Shown: positions 1 to 7,188, counted from the first letter of the stretch. The stretch: DNA of 27,018 nt from Saprospirales bacterium (GCA_024642645.1 JAHEAS010000001.1:1-27018); one strand, 5' to 3'. Program-made: numbers and translations. The notes: generated by a model not told the origin, from the sequence alone.

Positions 1-29
1 CCATCTATTCCAACTTGGTCAAGTGCCAT
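1..29 (-). CDS. possible 5' end of a leftward gene, cut by the window edge
   Basis: On the minus strand an ATG at 29-27 opens a frame reading MALDQVGID that runs off the left edge. About 80 nt upstream lies a good Bacteroidota -7 element (116-123, minus strand). The same frame is open back to a stop near 173, so a longer protein starting at an ATG at 137-135 is also possible, but that start would lie upstream of the predicted transcription start. Nine codons are too few to identify a family. The call rests on promoter placement and the open frame only. Confidence 0.25.
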
Positions 30-115
30 TTGCTTTAATGTTTGTCTTTTGTGCCCGCCTAGGTCATTTCTTTTTCGTTTTGAAAACGTAAATTTTGCAT
101 TGCCCTTGGCGGCTG

Positions 116-148
116 CAAAAGTAACAAACGCTACCATTGAAAGCCCAA
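116..148 (-). promoter_or_regulatory. candidate promoter for the leftward transcript
   Basis: Read on the minus strand, TACTTTTG at 123-116 matches the Bacteroidota -7 consensus TAnnTTTG at every fixed position. A TTG at 148-146 could be the -33 element, with a 22-nt spacer. Transcription would start near 110 and run toward position 1. Nothing on the plus strand between 1 and 351 is an equally good match upstream of the gldM copy; the rest of this stretch is AT-rich, with no other gene seen. Confidence 0.45.
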
Positions 149-351
149 TTGAGCAGCCGCAAATCAGCGATTAACACTTTATTCGTCTAAAAAAACTTCA
201 CCTCCCTTGTGTTTCTTTTTTTTGGGCAAAGCATTATTTGGTCAAAACCCTCCAGGAGGCAATATCAATTTCGCTAAAAACTCGACTTGCCATGTAACAC
301 GGCTACCATTTTTTTTCACACTACATTTTTAACGTTTAAACTATTTGTGCT

Positions 352-1863
352 ATGTCAATTCCTAAGGAGCCCCGCCAGCTCATGATCAACCTCATGTACC
401 TGGTGCTCACCTGTATGCTTGCCCTCAACGTTTCGGCGGAGGTGCTACAAGCCTTTTTCAGCATGGACAAAAGCCTCGGCGAGAGCAACCGCCTCGTCGA
501 AGGCTCCAACCAACAGCTCGTGCAGGCCATCGGCGACCAAGCCGCAGCCTATGCCCAGTTCCAACCTTACAAGGAAAAGGCCGCCCAAGCGCAGGCCATT
601 TCCACCGAGTTTTATGATTTTGTTGGCAAAATGCGGGACGGCCTGCTGGCCGAAGCTGGTGGCCCCGGCGACGATGGGTTGCCGCTTCGCAAAGCCGACA
701 AGGATATTCCCACCCGCCTCTTCCTCAATGAAGGTGGCGGCGACCGCCTCCAGAAAAAAGTGGAGGAAACCCGTGAAAAGTTACTGGCCCTTGTGGACGA
801 ACCAGCCGCCAAGCAAAGCCTTTCCGAGCGCATTCCATTGAAAATCAACGAATTGCCGAAAGACACCGACAAAAAATCATGGGCACAGTTTACCTTCCAG
901 CAGATGCCCGTTGCCGCCGTGCTGCCCATCCTCACCAAGTTTCAGAACGACGCCAAGGTGGCCGAAACCGCTATCCTCAACCACTTCGCAGGGAAGATGA
1001 ACATCACCGTGAAGCCCGACAAGTTCGCCCCGGTCATTGCTGCGGACAAAAGCTATGTCATCCGTGGCGAGGAGTTCAAGGGCGAAATTTTTCTGGCAGC
1101 CTACAGTTCCACCGCCGACAACATCGCCGTTAGCGTGGACGGAAAGGCGCTGCCCGTTCGGGATGGGAAGGCGGTTTTCGTGGCCAACCCGGGCAGTGTT
1201 GGCACCAAGCAGCACGAAATGGCCATCCGTCTCACGAACCCCCTCACGGGCGAGGCCGAGGTCTATCGCAAACAGTTCAGTTACGAGGTCGGCGACCGCT
1301 CCGTCACCGTCACTGCCGACCAGATGAACGTGATGTACATCGGCGTCGAGAACCCAGTGACCGTCGTGGCGGCGGGCATCCCCAGCGGCCAAATGAAGGT
1401 CAGTGCCGATGGCGTGACGCTCCGACCAAACGGCAACGGTAAGTTCACCGCTGTGCCGCAACGCATTGGCAAAGCCACTGTCACCGTCTCCGGCGGCGGC
1501 CTGAAACCCACCAGTTTTGAGTACCGGGTGAAGCGCATCCCCGACCCGGTGATGATGATGAGCAGGCACAAGGGAGGTCGCATCAGCGCCGGCGAGTTCA
1601 AGGCACAGATGGGGATTATCCCAATGCTCGAAGGCTTCGACTTCAACGCAAAGTGCGACGTGCAGGGCTTCAACGTGGTACGGGTGAGGAAAGGCGATGC
1701 CACCGAAGCTGCCAACCGCACCGGGCGTTTCGGCTCAGAAGCCCGCAGGCTCATCGACGATGCACAGCGTGGCGACATTTTTTACTTCGAAAAAATCAGG
1801 GTGAAATGCCCCGGCGATGAAGCTCCACGGGACATGGGCGGGATGATGTTCACGTTGATTTGA
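352..1863 (+). CDS. gldM: GldM/PorM paralog, T9SS motor-like subunit (stand-alone copy)
   Basis: GldM is an inner-membrane protein with one N-terminal transmembrane helix inside the GldL ring and a long periplasmic part that carries motion to the outer-membrane T9SS complex. This 503-residue protein has that plan: basic N-terminus, a hydrophobic helix at about residues 10-30, then periplasmic domains. Family-specific stretches shared with the 541-residue copy at 8831-10456 include MNVMYIGVENPV (about 325-336), a KRIPDPV segment near 396, and the C-terminal FDF..KCDVQGFN and CPGDEA segments. Residues 1-20 are identical to the other copy. The ATG at 352 is the only sensible start. A gldN copy follows 113 nt downstream, but there is no gldK or gldL beside it. 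It is probably a paralogous module of the same secretion machine; which substrates or conditions it serves is unknown. Confidence 0.9.
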   Translation: MSIPKEPRQLMINLMYLVLTCMLALNVSAEVLQAFFSMDKSLGESNRLVEGSNQQLVQAIGDQAAAYAQFQPYKEKAAQAQAISTEFYDFVGKMRDGLLAEAGGPGDDGLPLRKADKDIPTRLFLNEGGGDRLQKKVEETREKLLALVDEPAAKQSLSERIPLKINELPKDTDKKSWAQFTFQQMPVAAVLPILTKFQNDAKVAETAILNHFAGKMNITVKPDKFAPVIAADKSYVIRGEEFKGEIFLAAYSSTADNIAVSVDGKALPVRDGKAVFVANPGSVGTKQHEMAIRLTNPLTGEAEVYRKQFSYEVGDRSVTVTADQMNVMYIGVENPVTVVAAGIPSGQMKVSADGVTLRPNGNGKFTAVPQRIGKATVTVSGGGLKPTSFEYRVKRIPDPVMMMSRHKGGRISAGEFKAQMGIIPMLEGFDFNAKCDVQGFNVVRVRKGDATEAANRTGRFGSEARRLIDDAQRGDIFYFEKIRVKCPGDEAPRDMGGMMFTLI

Positions 1864-1976
1864 TGAGAAAATACAGTTTTCAGCCGATTTTCGAAATCAA
1901 CTCATTTTCAATAATTTATCAAACCAAACAAAGCGCCGTCGCTCCTTTTTGACAGCGTTTTTTCAAAAAAAATTCG

Positions 1977-2777
1977 ATGGAAAAATTATCAATCCTTGCA
2001 GTGCTGACTGTCACTGCCCTGAACCTTTTTGCCCAGCCACTTGATGACATCGCTTTCCGAACCGTGGTGACGGATAAGCCCGTGCTTGCTTACGAACTGC
2101 CCAACGAGCGGGACCTTTTTTGGCAAAAACGGGTCTGGCGGGTACTGGATGTGCGGGAGAAAATCAACCTGCCGTTCATTTACCCCCAAGCACCGCTCTT
2201 CGACATCCTGACCAATGCCGCAAAAGCTGGCGAACTTACGCTTTACAGTGGTGAAAAAGACGACTTCTCCGTGCCGCTTTCCACCGAGGAACTCAATGTC
2301 ACGCTTTTCCGCCAGGACACGGTGATTGTGGCGCTGGATGAAACCAATATTGAAATTCGGGTGGTGGAAACGGAGGTGAACTACGAGGACGTTAAACGCT
2401 TCAGAATCAAGGAGGTATGGTATTTTGACAGCAAGACCTCGCAGCTTCGGGTGCGTATTTTGGGCATCGCCCCCATGCAGGAAATGTATACGGAAAACGG
2501 CGATTTTCTGGGCGAAAAGGCGCTGTTCTGGGTACACATGCCTAGTGCTAGACAATTGCTATCCAGGGAACTCGTGTTTACTGAGGGCAACGAAGCAGCC
2601 CGGATAACTTGGGAGGATTTGTTCGAAATGCGCAAGTTTTCCAGTTACATCATCAAAGATGGCAATGTGCGAGACAACCGCTTGCAAGACCTTTATACTG
2701 GTGTTGACCTGCTGCTGGAGGCAGAAAAAATCAACCAGGAAATCTTCAATTACGAGCACGACATCTGGTCGTATTGA
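1977..2777 (+). CDS. gldN: GldN/PorN paralog (stand-alone copy)
   Basis: GldN binds GldK to form the periplasmic ring of the T9SS, and GldM contacts that ring. This 266-residue protein begins with a short signal peptide (cleavage likely after A19, before QP). It carries the family core: PLDDI near 22, an FW.KR.WRV.D.REK.NLPF block at about 48-67, VKRFRIKEVWYFD near 139 and RVRILGIAP near 158. It ends in the same way as the copy at 7882, with LLLEA.KI.QEIFN and a terminal HD.WSY. It is shorter than that copy (286 residues), mostly at the N-terminus. It follows the gldM copy in the same direction with a 113-nt gap and ends just before a strong bidirectional terminator, so the two form a two-gene unit. 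F. johnsoniae also has GldN paralogy (GldN/GldO), which is precedent for redundancy. Confidence 0.9.
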   Translation: MEKLSILAVLTVTALNLFAQPLDDIAFRTVVTDKPVLAYELPNERDLFWQKRVWRVLDVREKINLPFIYPQAPLFDILTNAAKAGELTLYSGEKDDFSVPLSTEELNVTLFRQDTVIVALDETNIEIRVVETEVNYEDVKRFRIKEVWYFDSKTSQLRVRILGIAPMQEMYTENGDFLGEKALFWVHMPSARQLLSRELVFTEGNEAARITWEDLFEMRKFSSYIIKDGNVRDNRLQDLYTGVDLLLEAEKINQEIFNYEHDIWSY

Positions 2778-2792
2778 GTGATGTTTGCACAA

Positions 2793-2830
2793 AAGCCCCG
2801 GCAGTTTGCACTTGCCGGGGCTTCGTTTTT
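2793..2830. terminator. bidirectional terminator between gldN copy and M56 gene
   Basis: A perfect 11-bp GC-rich stem (AAGCCCCGGCA at 2793-2803 pairing with TGCCGGGGCTT at 2813-2823) encloses a 9-nt loop and is followed on the plus strand by CGTTTTT. An A-run on the left serves the opposite strand less strongly. It lies between two convergent genes, so it can end both transcripts. Confidence 0.88.
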
Positions 2831-2846
2831 GGTGCGAAATCGGACT

Positions 2847-4970
2847 CTACATTGTGCCCTTTTTCTTGGCCTTGTTTTTTTCCATTTGCTTTTTTTGCAA
2901 TTCTTTTTCCAGCTGTTGTTGCTCTTTTTCCAACTTTAGTTGGAGGTGTTCCTGCGATTGGCGGGCATCTTGCTTCGACCGATTCAGGTCAAGTTCCAGT
3001 GCTTCCCGCTGAGAATCACTAGCTTTTTCCATTGCCTGTTCCATCACCTCGCGGTTTCGCTCCATCACACGATTGAGCTCTTCCTGAAGCGGGACCATTT
3101 GTTCTTCCATCATGGCCCTTTGGCGTTCCATAATGTCCTTCCATTCATTCGAATGTGCTTGTGCTCTTTCCACATCTGCCATCATCCGGAGTTTATCAGC
3201 GGAAAACGCCCTGTGAAATTCTTCCATTGCCTCTGGGCTTACCCGGAAATTATGCTCAAGGTCAAATTGGTCAGGGTCAAAATGAAAGGCTTCGGCGAAT
3301 TCAGGCGATTCAAAATTGAATTGAAAATCGTTTGCTGGAAAGTCGCCGTTCCAGGAGTTGTGACCGCTTGGCACATCCTGCATGATTATGGTTTTATCAC
3401 CCTTTTTCAGCCCAGTGATTTCTTGGCCGTTGACAATGATTGTGCCTTTCTTGCCATCTTTCACCTTGATTTCCACAGGGTCGCTGCCATCTTGGTTTTC
3501 GATGATAAACGTGGTGCCGTTGCCATCTTTTTTCGTGGTAATCGTTCGGGTTCGAGCGGGCGGTGCAGGTGGTGCTGGCGGAACTGGGAACTCGTGAAAA
3601 GCGGGGGGAGCAGGTGGCGTTGGCATCTCCGGCATTTCTGGAAACTCCGGCATCTCCGGTGCTTCGGGAGCTTCCGGCGGCTCAGGAATATCTGCCAAAA
3701 GTTCCTGAATTCGGTCTTCATAATCGCCGTACTGCGATGCCGGGATTTCCTTCCCGTCCACTTTCAGTAGGATGATTTTGTCGTCTTTCATCTTAAATTC
3801 AATATCCTCGTCATCGTTGTTGAAGTGGATATGGGCATTGTGGTTCCCGTCAGGAACGGTGTCGGCATGAACAAAGTAGCTGTCATTTGAAGCTGGCGTA
3901 ATGGCTTTCATGGGAAGCGCCTTTGACGCTACCCGGCTAATCAGGTTGCCAAAGGGAGTATTTGCTTGCACGGACAGTAGCACAACGGCCACGGTCAGCA
4001 GCAGGGTGGCTGAAAGTTTCTCCATAACATTAGATTTATTTTGTGAAGGTTGTAGAATACGTTGGATGCGCATGAGAAGCTGGTTTTTGTTTTTGGAAAA
4101 AGTCATCGCCAGCGCCGGGCTTGCAAGCTGCATTTCTTGCAAACTGACAAGTGCTTTCGCATAGGCAAGCGAGTTGCCGCATAGCCGTACAGCAATATCG
4201 TCACAGCAATTCTCTCGTTCGGTGCGCACATGAGCGGACATCCACCAAACTGCAGGGTTGAAGTAAAACAGGATTTCAACGAAGGACTGCAATAAGTTAA
4301 GCAGGTAGTCGTGCCGGGCGATATGGGCCAGTTCGTGAGCTAGAATGGCCTCTACTTGTGTGGGCGTGAGGTAATTCACCGCCCCAATTGGCAATAGAAC
4401 AATGGGCTTCAACCACCCGATTACCATCGGGGTGTGCGCCAGTGCGGATTCTAGCAGCTGCACTGGCCGCCTGATGTCTAGTTCCGCTGAAAGCTGCACC
4501 AGCCGTTCTTGCCATTGGTGTGGCAATTGGGCAGTCATTCGGGTTTTGAGGCGCTGGATGTACAACAACCCACCGAGCATTTTTAGCACAAAAAATACCA
4601 TCCCAACGAGCCAAACAGCAACGATTAACGGCATGTTCTGGCTAAAATATTCGTAAAAAAACGACTGGTCTCCTGCTGTTAAATATTGCCCCAGCAAGTT
4701 GCCATCTCCCCTATAAATGGTATTTGACAGTTCTCGCTGTGGGCTTCTTCTGTTCAGGTAAAAAATGAAAGTCCCCACAGCTAAGAGAAGCGTAACTGCC
4801 ATCGCCAAGTTTCCAGCCATATAGCGTTTTCTTGCATCGGTTTTTTGCCAGGCAAGCAAGTAAGCTGCCAGCAACAATGCAACAACGAAGGCTTGCCAAA
4901 GTGAGTGGAGCACCGTCCAGCCCAAGGCATGGAGGGTTTCAGTCGGCAGAATTTGATTGATGAGTTCCAT
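2847..4970 (-). CDS. BlaR1/MecR1-type M56 family membrane metallopeptidase
   Basis: M56 peptidases are integral membrane zinc proteases; in BlaR1/MecR1 they sense an envelope signal and trigger removal of a BlaI/MecI repressor. The ATG at 4970 gives 707 residues; the open frame extends to a TTG at 5042, 4 nt from the repressor stop, but the ATG fits the family start better. Several membrane segments fill the first ~130 residues. HELAH at 212-216, followed by RHD and then RTERENCCDD about 40 residues on, supplies the zinc site. A hydrophobic segment comes next, then a proline-rich stretch (PEAPEMPEFPEMP-type, encoded about 3553-3694), a Glu/Gln-rich C-terminal coiled coil and a Lys-rich end. 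There is no penicillin-binding sensor domain, so the signal is unknown. It is co-oriented with the BlaI-type gene just upstream, so the two probably form a signalling pair. Confidence 0.88.
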   Translation of the reverse strand: MELINQILPTETLHALGWTVLHSLWQAFVVALLLAAYLLAWQKTDARKRYMAGNLAMAVTLLLAVGTFIFYLNRRSPQRELSNTIYRGDGNLLGQYLTAGDQSFFYEYFSQNMPLIVAVWLVGMVFFVLKMLGGLLYIQRLKTRMTAQLPHQWQERLVQLSAELDIRRPVQLLESALAHTPMVIGWLKPIVLLPIGAVNYLTPTQVEAILAHELAHIARHDYLLNLLQSFVEILFYFNPAVWWMSAHVRTERENCCDDIAVRLCGNSLAYAKALVSLQEMQLASPALAMTFSKNKNQLLMRIQRILQPSQNKSNVMEKLSATLLLTVAVVLLSVQANTPFGNLISRVASKALPMKAITPASNDSYFVHADTVPDGNHNAHIHFNNDDEDIEFKMKDDKIILLKVDGKEIPASQYGDYEDRIQELLADIPEPPEAPEAPEMPEFPEMPEMPTPPAPPAFHEFPVPPAPPAPPARTRTITTKKDGNGTTFIIENQDGSDPVEIKVKDGKKGTIIVNGQEITGLKKGDKTIIMQDVPSGHNSWNGDFPANDFQFNFESPEFAEAFHFDPDQFDLEHNFRVSPEAMEEFHRAFSADKLRMMADVERAQAHSNEWKDIMERQRAMMEEQMVPLQEELNRVMERNREVMEQAMEKASDSQREALELDLNRSKQDARQSQEHLQLKLEKEQQQLEKELQKKQMEKNKAKKKGTM

Positions 4971-5046
4971 TTTTGAAAAGGTAAATTTTAAAAGGAAAAG
5001 GTGGAAGAAGCTGGTGCCGTCAATGAGTACCAGTAATCCCAATATT

Positions 5047-5433
5047 CTAACCCTCGTTTTCCATCTTCTCTATCAGTGCCTTGATTTGGTCGAGTTCGTC
5101 CTTGGAGGCTTTGTGGTTGCCAAGCGCCTGCATTACGAGGTCCATTGCCGAGCCGCTGAAGACGTTATCTACGAAGGTGCCAAGCAAATTACGCTGAGTA
5201 GCATCACGTTCTTGGGCGGCTTCGTAAATATGGCTTCGAGCGTCGGTGTTGCGTTGGACTAGGCCTTTTTCATGCATTATTTGCATGAGTTTGAGGGTAG
5301 TTGTGTAGCCCACTTCTCTACGCTCGGCTAGTTGGTCATTGACAAATCGGACGGAGCTTGGACCATTTTCCCACAAGACTTGCAGGATTTCCAACTCTGA
5401 ATCTGTAGGCTTCGAAATTATTTTGTTTGCCAT
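5047..5433 (-). CDS. BlaI/MecI/CopY-family transcriptional repressor
   Basis: This 128-residue protein is a typical BlaI/MecI family winged-helix repressor. Residues 8-75 match the DNA-binding domain (PTDSELEILQVLWENGPSSV, then YTTTLKLMQIMHEKGLV and a basic wing), and the C-terminal half forms the dimerisation helices. The family binds inverted repeats as a dimer and is inactivated when its partner M56 protease is activated. That partner follows directly, in the same direction. The gene's own promoter at 5495-5525 is overlapped by two of three dyads with a TACGA-N6-TCGTA core, so autorepression is the natural reading. No beta-lactamase or penicillin-binding protein is nearby; the divergent neighbours are msrA and msrB. 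Confidence 0.92.
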   Translation of the reverse strand: MANKIISKPTDSELEILQVLWENGPSSVRFVNDQLAERREVGYTTTLKLMQIMHEKGLVQRNTDARSHIYEAAQERDATQRNLLGTFVDNVFSGSAMDLVMQALGNHKASKDELDQIKALIEKMENEG

Positions 5434-5473
5434 TTTTTAAATTTGAATGAATGTTCGAAATCATCTAGCTTTT

Positions 5474-5493
5474 ACTACGATAACTTTCGTAGT
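5474..5493. promoter_or_regulatory. operator dyad 1 (BlaI-type)
   Basis: ACTACGA-N6-TCGTAGT is a perfect 7+7 bp inverted repeat with a 6-bp centre. It covers the expected transcription start of the repressor gene (about 5488). It has the same TACGA/TCGTA half-sites and the same 6-bp centre as the two dyads to its right. Confidence 0.75.
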
Positions 5494-5494
5494 G

Positions 5495-5525
5495 CAAGTA
5501 TATACGAATATCTTCGTAAGTCAAA
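5495..5525 (-). promoter_or_regulatory. promoter of the blaI-type / M56 operon
   Basis: On the minus strand, TTTG at 5525-5522 and TATACTTG at 5502-5495 (7 of 8 positions fitting TAnnTTTG, one mismatch) are separated by exactly 19 nt, the usual Bacteroidota -33/-7 spacing. Operator dyad 2 fills the spacer and dyad 1 covers the start site. A second exact -7 match, TAATTTTG at 5529-5522, overlaps the -33 element and could be an alternative. Confidence 0.65.
5503..5518. promoter_or_regulatory. operator dyad 2 (BlaI-type)
   Basis: TACGA-N6-TCGTA, perfect 5+5 bp arms, lying precisely between the -33 and -7 elements of the repressor promoter. Its centre is 27 bp from that of dyad 1 and 30 bp from that of dyad 3. 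Its right half also forms an 8-bp inverted repeat (TTCGTAAG 5513-5520 / CTTACGAA 5531-5538) with the left half of dyad 3. Confidence 0.75.
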
Positions 5526-5532
5526 ATTATCT

Positions 5533-5548
5533 TACGAATTTTTTCGTA
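5533..5548. promoter_or_regulatory. operator dyad 3 (BlaI-type)
   Basis: TACGA-N6-TCGTA with the same half-sites and 6-bp centre as dyads 1 and 2. It lies upstream of the repressor -33 element and toward msrA, so it could help cooperative repression or reach the divergent msrA direction. Confidence 0.72.
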
Positions 5549-5683
5549 GAAGAGGTGAATCTTGTTTGCAAAGCAAGTATTACCAGTAATTTGACCAACT
5601 TTAACGGCGATTTAAGAGATAGGCAGTTCTATTTGGCAACCGTTCGATGGGTTCGCTGTTATTCTCGTACAAAAAAAATTCCG

Positions 5684-6334
5684 ATGAAAATTCTAATCAT
5701 TCCAGTAATTATGCTCGGCATCGTATTTGGCTCCTGTGCACAAACAAAACAGAAGCAAGCTACAGCCAAGGCTAACCAAACAGTTCAAACCATGCAGAAT
5801 AGCAACTTGTCCACCGCCACATTTGGAGGTGGTTGCTTCTGGTGTACAGAAGCTATTTTTCAACAATTAAAAGGTGTTGAGTCGGTGGCATCGGGTTACG
5901 CTGGCGGCAAGGTGAATAACCCAAGCTACCGGGAGGTTTGTAACGGAACGACTGGCCATGCAGAAGCTATCCAGGTAATGTTCGACCCAGCGGTTATCTC
6001 ATACGAGCAGCTGCTGCAGGTCTTTTTCACTACGCACGACCCTACTACTAAGAATCGGCAAGGAGCAGATGTTGGGACACAATACCGATCAATAATTTTT
6101 TACCATGACGAGGCTCAAAAAGAACTTGCCGAAAAAGTTAAGAAGGAGTTTGCCCCAACGATATGGGACAACCCTATCGTGACAGAAATCGATTCATATT
6201 CAAACTTCTTCAAAGCAGAAGATTACCATCAAAACTATTTCAACGACAATTCGGAGCAGGGATACTGCCGCATCGTCATCAACCCCAAAGTGCAGAAGTT
6301 CAGGAAACAGTACGCTGATTGGTTGAAAGAATAA
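5684..6334 (+). CDS. msrA: peptide-methionine (S)-S-oxide reductase MsrA, lipoprotein form
   Basis: MsrA reduces the S-epimer of methionine sulfoxide in proteins. The catalytic motif GGGCFWC is at residues 48-54 (C51 nucleophile), followed by the family segment GYAGG, then TTGHAE, a DPTTKNRQGADVGTQYRS block, and the C-terminal GYC that can supply a resolving cysteine. The open frame runs upstream to 5447, but the ATG at 5684 is preferred. It gives 216 residues and a lipoprotein signal (MKILIIPVIMLG, lipobox ending in C18), and the upstream part overlaps the operator region. The enzyme therefore probably works outside the cytoplasm, anchored to a membrane. It is divergent from the BlaI-type gene and followed 18 nt later by msrB, so the two are probably co-transcribed. 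Confidence 0.93.
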   Translation: MKILIIPVIMLGIVFGSCAQTKQKQATAKANQTVQTMQNSNLSTATFGGGCFWCTEAIFQQLKGVESVASGYAGGKVNNPSYREVCNGTTGHAEAIQVMFDPAVISYEQLLQVFFTTHDPTTKNRQGADVGTQYRSIIFYHDEAQKELAEKVKKEFAPTIWDNPIVTEIDSYSNFFKAEDYHQNYFNDNSEQGYCRIVINPKVQKFRKQYADWLKE

Positions 6335-6352
6335 ATTTTAAAACCTTTACAA

Positions 6353-6730
6353 ATGGCTGGAAAATCAAAAGAAAATTGGAAGAAGCTGACAGCAGCAGAG
6401 GAGCGGATCATTTCCAACAAAGGAACTGAGTACCCTTTTACTGGCGAGTACGACAAGCATTTTGTTGCTGGCACCTATATCTGCCGACGTTGTGAATCGC
6501 CGCTGTACCGCTCAGCTGACAAATTCAATTCAGGTTGCGGCTGGCCTGCCTTCGACGATGAAATACCCGGTGCTGTCCGACATGAAGCAGATGCCGATGG
6601 CCGACGTGTGGAAATTCTCTGTGCCAATTGCGATGGTCATCTCGGCCATGTTTTCTCCGGCGAGCGGCTGACAGCCAAAAATACCCGGCACTGCGTGAAC
6701 TCACTTTCCATGCGCTTTGTGCCTGAATAA
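6353..6730 (+). CDS. msrB: peptide-methionine (R)-S-oxide reductase MsrB
   Basis: MsrB reduces the R-epimer of protein methionine sulfoxide, completing repair with MsrA. The 125-residue protein has both zinc CxxC pairs (C44/C47 and C90/C93), the substrate-pocket stretch GCGWPAF at 61-67, the HLGHVF segment at 96-101, and the catalytic cysteine C114 in RHCVNS. The start ATG lies 18 nt after the msrA stop. There is no signal peptide, so this enzyme should be cytoplasmic although its partner MsrA looks like a lipoprotein. Confidence 0.95.
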   Translation: MAGKSKENWKKLTAAEERIISNKGTEYPFTGEYDKHFVAGTYICRRCESPLYRSADKFNSGCGWPAFDDEIPGAVRHEADADGRRVEILCANCDGHLGHVFSGERLTAKNTRHCVNSLSMRFVPE

Positions 6731-6795
6731 TTGTTACCCATCAAAGTCTAACAAAAATCATAACAAAATATTTCCATGATTTGACATTTTTTTAT

Positions 6796-6820
6796 TATAT
6801 TACCTGCCAACCAGTTGGCA
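6796..6820 (+). promoter_or_regulatory. candidate dodecin promoter with an adjoining dyad
   Basis: TTGACA at 6781 and an AT-rich TATATTAC at 6796-6803 precede a near-perfect dyad, TGCCAAC-CA-GTTGGCA, at 6805-6820. The dyad would sit at or just after the transcription start, so it is either an operator or a 5' leader hairpin. The -7 match is imperfect. Confidence 0.4.
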
Positions 6821-6870
6821 AGCTTTGTCAGCTAGACGGAATTTATTCCTTAACCATTAAAACTTAAAAC

Positions 6871-7074
6871 ATGGCAGTAATGAAAGTCATCGAAATTTTG
6901 TCAGAATCTGACAAAAGCTGGGAGGATGCAACCCGAAAGGGCATCGAAAAAGCATCAAAATCAATCAAAGGCATCCGCTCTGCTTGGGTTCAGAGCCAAA
7001 GCGTAACGCTCAACGAGAGTGGCGGCGTGGCTAGTTTTCGCGTAAACCTAAAACTCTCTTTTGAGGTTTTATAG
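6871..7074 (+). CDS. dodecin family flavin-binding protein
   Basis: Dodecins are ~65-70 residue proteins that assemble into hollow dodecamers and store or buffer flavins. This 67-residue protein fits end to end: a first strand MKVIEILSES, the helix WEDATRKGIEKASKSIKGIR, then a strand with W39 in the position of the flavin-stacking tryptophan (SAWVQSQ), and a final strand ending in LSFEVL. There is no signal peptide. It has its own apparent promoter region and a strong terminator, so it is probably monocistronic. Confidence 0.93.
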   Translation: MAVMKVIEILSESDKSWEDATRKGIEKASKSIKGIRSAWVQSQSVTLNESGGVASFRVNLKLSFEVL

Positions 7075-7091
7075 GCTTTAAACCTCCCGAA

Positions 7092-7132
7092 AAGCCCCCA
7101 TGGAACTTAAGTTGCACGGGGGCTTCTTATTT
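7092..7132 (+). terminator. Rho-independent terminator after the dodecin gene
   Basis: AAGCCCCC at 7092-7099 pairs with GGGGGCTT at 7118-7125, and the loop itself holds AACTTAAGTT, so the hairpin can extend inward. CTTATTTTTG follows. It begins 17 nt after the dodecin stop. Confidence 0.8.
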
Positions 7133-7154
7133 TTGCCCAATGCCTTGACTTAGA

Positions 7155-7188
7155 TTGTTTAGCAAAACTGGGCATTAACCTACATTTG
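7155..7188 (+). promoter_or_regulatory. promoter of the hexapeptide-repeat gene
   Basis: TACATTTG at 7181-7188 matches the -7 consensus TAnnTTTG at every fixed position. TTG at 7155-7157 could be the -33 element, though the 23-nt spacer is slightly long. The start ATG lies about 40 nt downstream of the expected transcription start. Confidence 0.55.

Noticed and set aside
877..1569. 230-residue open frame on the minus strand within the gldM copy
   Set aside because: It is antisense to a clearly conserved GldM protein in a GC-rich region and its His-rich translation resembles no protein; it is a frame shadow.
5447..5683. N-terminal extension of MsrA
   Set aside because: It spans the operator/promoter area of the divergent repressor and would bury the lipoprotein signal inside the protein; the ATG at 5684 is better.
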